Source: Plantago ovata
Taxonomy: Eukaryota; Streptophyta; Magnoliopsida; Lamiales; Plantaginaceae
Assembly: GCA_028274465.1 (NCBI GenBank)
Contig: CM051456.1
Location: forward strand, 80,648,753-80,712,752
DNA length: 64,000 nucleotides
Direction of reading: 5' to 3'
Every line of letters starts with the position of its first letter. Within the stretch, counting starts at the first letter, position 1. Under the pieces are notes generated by a model. It was given only the letters and a program-made list of their open reading frames with translations. It did no database searches and was not told where the DNA came from. Below, piece after piece: positions 57,216-64,000 of the stretch. A program made the position numbers and the translations under genes.

Positions 57216-58365
57216 TGACGAACGTGTATTTTACACTTTCATTCGAGTCTTTTTCACCAATTTATCTATCCTCTAGGTTAATTTAGTTTATATTTTAGTG
57301 CATTTTATTAGAATAGTGTCACGTTTCCCTTTTCTTTGCATTTTTCAGGTTTTAGGTGAAAAACGTATTTTTATGGGCAATATTGATGAAGAGGGCGAGG
57401 ATTTGGTGTTTCGAGGACATTCGTGGTGTATCTAGAAGGTTCCGGATGAGATTTAAGGCGTAGGGGACGAGTTTCAACGTTTAAAGGTCAATAGAAGGCA
57501 AAATCCGAGTCCGAAAAGGAAAAGAAGACTAAAATCTCGCCAGAGTCGGTCTGGACGTCCCAGGCGAATCGCCTGGGACGTGGGGCGAATCGCCCCGCAC
57601 CGAATCGCTCGGCGTCTGGGGCGGTTCGCCCCGTGCGATTCCGAACATTATATATAGTTGCCTGTTTTTCTACGTTTTTCATACCTTTTCACATTATTTT
57701 GAGAGACAAATTCTCCAGAGCCTGTTCTGGGAATTCTTAGCATAGGAGACTCTTTTTCTTATCAATTTGGAGGATTAAGCATAGCAATTGGACCTCGTTG
57801 TTTATCAATTCTTGCTTGTGAGTTAGCAATTCTTCGGAGGTTGACAACCTTCGTTGTTTTCTTGCTTTGATTCTTGTTGATTGCAATTTATCTATGAGTG
57901 GCTAAATCTATCGTTGGTGATAGTATGTGATTTCTTAGCTAGGGTTCTTAATTATGCATGAGTGGCTGTAACGCGATTTAGACTTGACTTATTGCTTTAT
58001 TTCTTTGATCTATCTAAGCCATCTATCTTCGTAGTGTTGAATTGTACGGAACACATTGGACAATTCATGATCTTAGATTTCTATGCAAACGTTCAAGTAC
58101 TTCATGCATGATTATTAACCTGATGCTTTGAATGATAATACTATCGCTAACTTCCATTATTATTGATAATAAAATCTGTGCTAAGTCGTTTGTTGAGTTT
58201 ATAGTTTAAGTTAAATTAGATAAAGCTAGTTATAGTCCTTAGAGATCGACACTCGATGTTATTTTACTTCTACACTACGTACCTTGGTTTTCGTTGTAGT
58301 TGTGAATTGCCTTTGGCTAAAAACAAATTTATTTGATTAATTGAGTCTGACAATCTCGTTCATCA
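57216..58365 (+). mobile_element. 5' LTR of a second Athila-like element
   Basis: 1150 bp, TGACGAACG ... CGTTCATCA, related to 30033-31229 but diverged. It carries its own GC-rich palindromes (57558-57640; GGCGAATCGCC, GGGGCGAATCGCCCC, GGGGCGGTTCGCCCC) followed by TATATATAG at about 57650. Confidence 0.85.
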
Positions 58366-58596
58366 AATTGGCGCCGTTGCTGGGGAACTATACTCCTTTT
58401 TTCGGTTTAGCTTATTTATATTTTTAGCATTCAAATCTCAGAGTTAGTAGTTTAATTAGTCTTTTTCGATTTTTTAGGTGAATTCCAGAAATTATCTTGA
58501 TTTTCGAGACTTCTAACGAGACTAATTTTCAGTTTTGAGTTACTCTTGTTCCAGATTTCCAGGTATGACGACCTTAAAAGCTCGCTTGATACCTAC
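58366..58596 (+). mobile_element. PBS and first 0.2 kb of the second Athila-like element, truncated
   Basis: TGGCGCCGTTGCTGGGGA at 58369 (tRNA-Asp-type PBS with one change). The leader then aligns with 31250-31530 and is cut by the Copia LTR at 58597, around the start of gag. Confidence 0.75.
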
Positions 58597-60201
58597 TGTT
58601 AGGAAACTTGTAATTTTGATGAGCAATTAACCATGCTAAATTAAGGAAAGTCCAGTAACTAGTACTCTTAAGGTCCATAGGAATTTAGAATTTTAAGGAC
58701 ATTGTAAAAGAGGAACGTTTTCTAAAGACTTAGATTAGGTGCTAGATAGGTTGGTTCTTACCGCTTATGATGTATCTTGTATTCTGAAAAGAAAATAACC
58801 TACTGAAGCATTTGCTGACGATGTACTTTGTTTTTACAAACAAACTATTGAAGCAATTAGAAACCGCTCAGAATCTTGAAGAATATTGAAGATCTGAAGA
58901 CTTGAAGAATTTGAAGATCTGAAGACTAGAAGATTTCTGAAGACTGGTATCTACAAAGGCACATGTTGCTCAGAAAGTGGAAACTTCAGCAACAACATTG
59001 CATAAGTGAAAATCTGAAAGACAGAGTAGGTTGTGCTTGCTGAAACTGAGACTGACCACTTGCTGATGGAACATATGTGACCTCTTGCTGAAAGTACTTA
59101 CATTTGCGCTCCAATGTTACTGTTTGAATTCTATTCAAATAAGCATTAAATGCAAAGCTTACACGCGAAGGACATGAAGACTAGAAGACAAACAAAGACG
59201 CTGCTGAAAGTACAAAAGCAAGATAGTGACATCTTAAGGATCAAAAGCCTTGGAATTTAAAATTCAAACGGCTCCTTATTTTCACTATAAATAGAGGTCA
59301 TCCGGCAAAGAGTTGAAGTGTGTCAACAACGTGATCAAACTCTCACTTGTGCTTAAACTCACATACCTTCAAACTCTCTATATTGCCATTGATCCGTTCC
59401 AAGACTTAAAGCTTGAGAAAGCTACTTGTGAAGAAGTAGAATTTACACGACTAAGAAATTAGTTAAGTGTTATTTCTTTGTTTCGAACAAGAACAAGTCT
59501 TGACACCAGAAACAATCAAACTTGTTTACTGCAAAGTATTCAAAGTTTTGTTTCTTAGATTACTTGTTGTAACTGAATAAGTTATAATTAAGTTATCTCA
59601 CCCCAAAACTCTCTAATTGAAAATACACCCTTTCAGGCGTGATATTCAGGGGGAACTTAATCGAGCATAGTTTTGCTGATTAAAAGTACCAAGTTTGGTG
59701 GAGAATAAGGTTGCGTTCTCTAGATTAGGTTGGAGACGAAGCAAGTGTGCTTTGGTTTCTGTTTGAATCGCTCTGGATAGGAGTTGTAAGGAACCTCAAT
59801 CTTATCTTAGTGGATTCAGTCCTAGAAAGGACAAAGTGGATTAATTGAGAGACTACACCACTCTCAGATACCACTATAAAAGTGTTTGTGTGATTTACTT
59901 ACTGTATTTAGTTTTCAGCAAATCATATCTGTCTGTACACAGTCACGCACATCACTTGCTGAAACCTTTATTTACTGAAAGAGCACTTATTGTATCAAAG
60001 ACTTCCGCTCTCTGATTTTAAGTATCAGCAAACCTAGCTACTGCAAAGTAACTTACGCTTGCTGAAAATGTTAAGTATCAGCAAACTCATTACTGAAAAG
60101 TAATAAGCACTTGCTGAGAAAGTTTTTAAACGACGAAAGTTTGAAAAGACTATTCACCCCCCCACCCTCTAGTCTTTTCTTGTTGTTTAAAGGGACCAAC
60201 A
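58597..60201 (+). mobile_element. 5' LTR of a plus-strand Sirevirus-like Copia element
   Basis: 1605 bp, TGTTAGGAAACTTG ... AAAGGGACCAACA. It is dense in CTGAAA/TTGCTGA/CAGCAA words and has the CTATTCACCCCCCC tract near its 3' end that is common in plant Copia LTRs. Same family as 40021-42268 in opposite orientation. Confidence 0.85.
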
Positions 60202-60203
60202 AG

Positions 60204-60215
60204 TGGTATCAGAGC
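60204..60215 (+). promoter_or_regulatory. Primer binding site (initiator tRNA-Met)
   Basis: TGGTATCAGAGC, the complement of the plant initiator tRNA-Met 3' end, two bases after the LTR. Confidence 0.9.
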
Positions 60216-60313
60216 TGGAGGTTCTTTAACCTTCAGCATTGAACCTAGATCCCCTTAGGTGCTTTCCGTAAATCACTCTCACTTGATCAGTTTGGTAGTG
60301 CTTTGCTGACAGG

Positions 60314-62449
60314 ATGTCTTTAGGAGATGCTCCCTTGCTAAAGCTGGAAAATTACGAAAAATGGCGAAACAACATGATGCTACATCTTGAGGCCATTAGT
60401 GATGAGATGGTCACCGTCATTAATGATGGACCTATCAAGATCACTAAGGTTGAAAGGAGTTTCCCTCACAAGACCACTGAAGCTGGAAAAGAAACTATCT
60501 TAGGCGAACCATCTGATACGGTTGTGCCAAAACCAAGAGAGGAATGAACTTCTGACGAAGCTAAGAGATTCCGTCTTGATGGCCAAGCAAGAAATATCAT
60601 CATTCGATCAACTCCAGATACCATACAGTGCAAACTGTGGGGTGCTAAGATTGCAAAGGAAGCTTGGAAAATGGTTCAAGATCTTTGTGCTGGATCTGAC
60701 AAAACCAAGGAAAACAAACTTGAAGTACTTAAATTAAAGTTTCAAAACTTTAAGCAAGGTACAAACGAGTCACTGGAAGACTTGGATTTCAGATTCACAA
60801 CTCTTGTTAGTGAAATGGCAGCCTTGGGTGGTGGAAACCTTTACTCAGATTCTGAGAAAGTGAAAACTATCATCAGAAGTCTGAATCAAGAATGGATCCA
60901 CACTCAGAATTTCTATTACAATCAAGGAATGCCAGATATTACACCAACAGAGTTGTTCTCTCATCTTGCTACTGTCAACTATGAGACAAAGCAAAGAGAA
61001 AATGTATTTGCTGAAAAATCGCAAAACATTGCTCTTGCTGCAAAGTCGTCATCTTCTAAAAAGAAGAATGAAAAAGAGCCTACCGATGAAAACTCTTTGG
61101 TTGTCAAAAACATGAAGAAATTCATCAGCAAGGAACTTGAAAGGCGAAAAGCAAAAGAGAAGCTGAAAAAACATCTTTGTAACAACTACCATAAGTACAA
61201 GAACGAGACTAGCTCGCTGAACAAGCAAGCTCAGCAAGCTACTTCATCAGAAGAACCAGCAGTTGGAAATGATCTATGCTTTTACTGCAAAAAGCCTGGA
61301 CACTTCAAAGCTAATTGCCCTTTGCTGAAAGGCAAATCTGCTGAAAAGAAGAAGAAGTTCAAAAGAGCTTTTATTGCTGAAGAAAAGAAGAAGCTTCAAG
61401 AAAAAATCGATGCATTGTGTATTGATACTAGCTCCGAAGACAGTGAGGATGAAAGTTCAGACACCGACGATGAAGAAGCCACTCTAGACGTGGAGATTGG
61501 CAAAGAAATTTGTGGAATAGCTATGGAAGCTTATCCAGATGTGTCAAACTACGAATTCTGCCTCATGGCCGGTCAGGTAAACAACCCTACCTCCGACTCA
61601 GACTCAGAAAGTGAAAACGAGATTGATCTTGACAAGATTCAAGGAGAAATCGAAAGATTTGAGAAAACTCTGAGCAGACAGCAAGAGAAACTGCAAATTG
61701 CTGAAACTCTGACCAAGCAGACTACTGAAAAGTACGTCTTGCTGAAGGAAGAGACAGAAGAAAAGGATGCTGAAATAAGGCGTCTTAAGAAGTTGATTGT
61801 TGAAGCTACAGAGAAGAATTCTCAAATGGCATTAGAATTGGAAGAATATCAGTCCTCAATTCTAAAGTTACTTGCTGAAATCCAAGAGATGAAAAAGATG
61901 AAAATCAATTTCAAATCTTATATGGACGCAAGTAATACGCTGACTGAACTAAACTCTTATTTGAGAGATCCATCTCAGAAAGAAGGTTTAGGTGCAACGT
62001 ATGAAGGTGATGACGTAAAAATCTTGAGTAAAGATAAATCACCGATCCCCTTTGTACGTGCTACTGATAGTGGTCTACCAGAAATCTATCAGTTTGGTCA
62101 ATCTAAGGTTGCTGAAACATGCAATCAAGTACCTATGACCATAAAGCCCGTTGTTGCTACTCAAAGTAACAAGACTTTAAAAGGAAAACAGGTTGCTGAG
62201 AAGCAAACTGGAAAGAAAAAGGATGTTGTGAAGCATCCCGCCAAACAAATTGCTGAAAAGCAAGTTGTTAAGACTAAAGGCAAGATTACTAAAAGTAATC
62301 AGAAGTCCTTTGCTGACAAACCTGAATCAAGTAAGGTTGCTAACGCAAAGCTCAGTATTCTCCGAAAAGTGGACTCGGTTTCGAAACCAAGCAAAGTCAA
62401 CTTTTTCATGAGTATAAGCAAAGTCAGCAAAGATACTTCAAAGAGATGA
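60314..62449 (+). pseudogene. Sirevirus-like Copia gag with CCHC knuckle and coiled coil; one in-frame stop
   Basis: ATG at 60314, PLLKLENYEKWRNNMMLHLEA at the start (typical Copia gag N-terminus). A TGA at 60545-60547 interrupts; the same frame continues (TSDEAKRFRLDGQARNII) through the UBN2-like core (AKEAWKMVQDLCAGSDK; LKFQNFKQGTNESLEDL). One CCHC knuckle CFYCKKPGHFKANC is encoded at about 61275-61320. Then an acidic region and a long heptad-rich coiled coil (about 61620-61920), and a Lys-rich tail with repeated AEKQ motifs. Large Gags with C-terminal coiled coils are a known Sirevirus trait. The frame ends at 62449; the continuation lies in another frame (62446-62700). Confidence 0.8.
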
Positions 62450-62737
62450 AGAAAATCAAGCCTAAGAGTTCTGAAAAGACTCTTAATGCTAGGGCTAGAA
62501 GGAACCTTGCTAGAAAAGAACTTACTGAAAAGTATGTTCAGCAAAAAGGTCAACCGAGCAAGACACCACATCAGAAGGTGGATTTGACCAGCACTAGTCA
62601 AAAGTCTTCAGCTCAAAACCTCCTAGTTCCTCAGCAAGTAGAAAACAAGTCAAAGTTGAAAAACTTAAGACTTGGGTTTCCACTGGACGCATTCTTGATC
62701 ATGTTAATGGACATCCATTATTGGATAATTAACTTGT

Positions 62738-63179
62738 TTGCTCTTGATTGTGCAGACTTCAGCCACGGAGACAAACGATGCAATCTGGCACTTTGATAGT
62801 AGTTGTGGAAAGCACATGACGGGCAACAAGAATAACCTTATAAACTATAGACGGTGGTCTAAAGGTCCAACAATAAGGTTTGCTGGTGGAGGCTCCGGTT
62901 CTACAAAAGGCTATGGTGACGTGAAGTTAGGATGCATAACCATTACTGGAGTTCTTTATGTCAAAAATCTTAAGTTTAACCTTTTCAGCATGAGTCAGTT
63001 TGCTGACAAAGGTTACTTCATCAAAATTAAAAGTGATGAATGTAAACTTATAGATTTCGAGACTAAAAAGGTAATAATGATTGCAAGAAGATCAGGAGGC
63101 TTGTACACCGTTGATTGGTCTTCAGCAATTTTTGAAAAGTGCCTTGTCTTAGATCATGATTGCCTTGCTGAAAAAGCAT
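62738..63179 (+). pseudogene. Copia protease region, truncated
   Basis: The frame contains AIWHFDSSCGKHMTGNK, the Copia aspartic protease active-site region. The usual Asp-Ser-Gly is Asp-Ser-Ser here, so the protease is probably inactive. It continues to the GVLYVKNLKFNLFSMSQFADKG segment typical of the protease-integrase junction and to SGGLYTV. It is cut by the LTR at 63180, so integrase, RT and RNase H are missing. The link from gag needs a frame change near 62700. Confidence 0.75.
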
Positions 63180-63930
63180 TGTTAGTGTTGAAATATGTCC
63201 AGTCCGCATGTACGAACTGGAGCGGTCTAAGAGCGCGACAAAGCATCATAGGCCGTCCCTCAAGGGGCGCGACCACACCCAAGTATGTCACTAAGGTGTG
63301 GTTCGACCAACATAAGGTCCGACCATCACTAGGAGGCCAACCTTCAAAATAAGCTCATCACAAGGCCAAAGCAGCCATTGAGCTCGAGGAGCATCCCTAT
63401 GGCTCGAGGAGGACCTTACGTCAAGGTAACGCTCCTTGAGAGAAACTGGGCAGGACACTACTCGCACCTTCTACGTACAAGGAAGGCTCGAGGACCCTGA
63501 GCGACCAGCCATGGTTACTCCCTTGGGCCAAGGCCCATGGACCTCCCTAATGGGCTTGGGCCGAGGAAGGCCTCAATCTCAGTCGTACACGTGTCGTGAT
63601 CCTACGCGACCTGGACATCAAAGTCCACAAGTATATAAAGGCTTCATTCACTTCTCAACAGTAAGCATTAACACCTCTCAACCACCACATTTACTACTCG
63701 TACTAGGGAAGCCTCACAACTCCCTACTCGTAAAGTCGTCACTCCGGTCTGATATCTTACAGACCGGGCAAGAGACACTAACCCCCCCCCTCCAGTATAT
63801 TTCAGGTACGAGGAAGCTACAAGAAGGTTCACTACCTATCCTAGAGGAACACTACAAGAAGAAGAACTAGAATAACTTAGATTAGCGACTCACTGCGAAT
63901 TTAGAAAGAAACACGCATTACCCTTCAACA
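63180..63930 (+). mobile_element. 5' LTR of a plus-strand Tat-like Gypsy element
   Basis: 751 bp, TGTTAGTGTTGAAATATGTC ... CCCTTCAACA. Homologous to 28837-29674. It contains a C run at 63782-63790 matching the G run of the reverse copies. PBS-like TGGCGCCGTGTTTGGGAA follows at 63933-63950. The element continues beyond the window. Confidence 0.85.
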
Positions 63931-64000
63931 TTTGGCGCCGTGTTTGGGAAACGACACGAAAGGTCATTCCTTGCCCTACTGGTCGAGCCATCACCCTCCT

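Overview
The window is repeat-dominated nuclear DNA of a flowering plant, probably a eudicot. This rests on the TE families present: a plant L1-type LINE with a DUF4283/CCHC ORF1, FAR1-type Mutator transposase, ULP1-bearing MULE, Sirevirus-like Copia, Athila-like and Tat-like Gypsy elements. I see no convincing ordinary host gene. A 100-base assembly gap lies at 25720-25819.

Layout. (1) 549-25103 is one minus-strand Gypsy solo LTR with a 5-bp TSD (GCAAA). It is split by a LINE (1696-23511, 16-bp TSD, poly(A), reverse transcriptase deleted). The LINE is itself split by a 17.4-kb Mutator-like element (4179-21591, 9-bp repeat AACCATCAA; removing it restores an open LINE frame). (2) 25104-26528 is LTR-like DNA. 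It is followed by the 5' part (LTR, gag) of a minus-strand Tat-like Gypsy element (to 29674). (3) 30033-35500 is a complete gag-only Athila-like element with TSD GGCTG. (4) 35501-39863 holds small relics: a LINE tail, a TIR element, foldbacks and a diverged Tat-like LTR. (5) 39981-49463 is the 3' part of a minus-strand Sirevirus-like Copia (RNase H, extra env-like region, 3' LTR). (6) 49464-57215 is a gag-only Gypsy element with 2.5-kb LTRs; its right LTR carries a mitochondrial-looking insert. (7) 57216-58596 is the start of another Athila-like element, 58597-63179 the 5' part of a plus-strand Sirevirus-like Copia (LTR, gag, protease), and 63180 to the end a Tat-like LTR.

The most interesting unit is the Mutator-like element. 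It carries four genes: a 15-exon ULP1 (C48) protease gene (+), a small cysteine-free protein of unknown function (-), an RPA70-like single-stranded-DNA-binding protein (+, two in-frame TGA codons) and a FAR1-type DDE transposase (-) with the expected catalytic and zinc motifs. Its introns and spacers, but not its exons, are saturated with TTTGAGTTTTAT-like motifs. Their orientation follows the transcription of the surrounding gene, and in the RPA intron they condense into a ~95.6-bp tandem array. This resembles the motif-dispersal logic of the Arabidopsis VANDAL/VANC anti-silencing system, but with a different motif and gene set. That functional link is inference.
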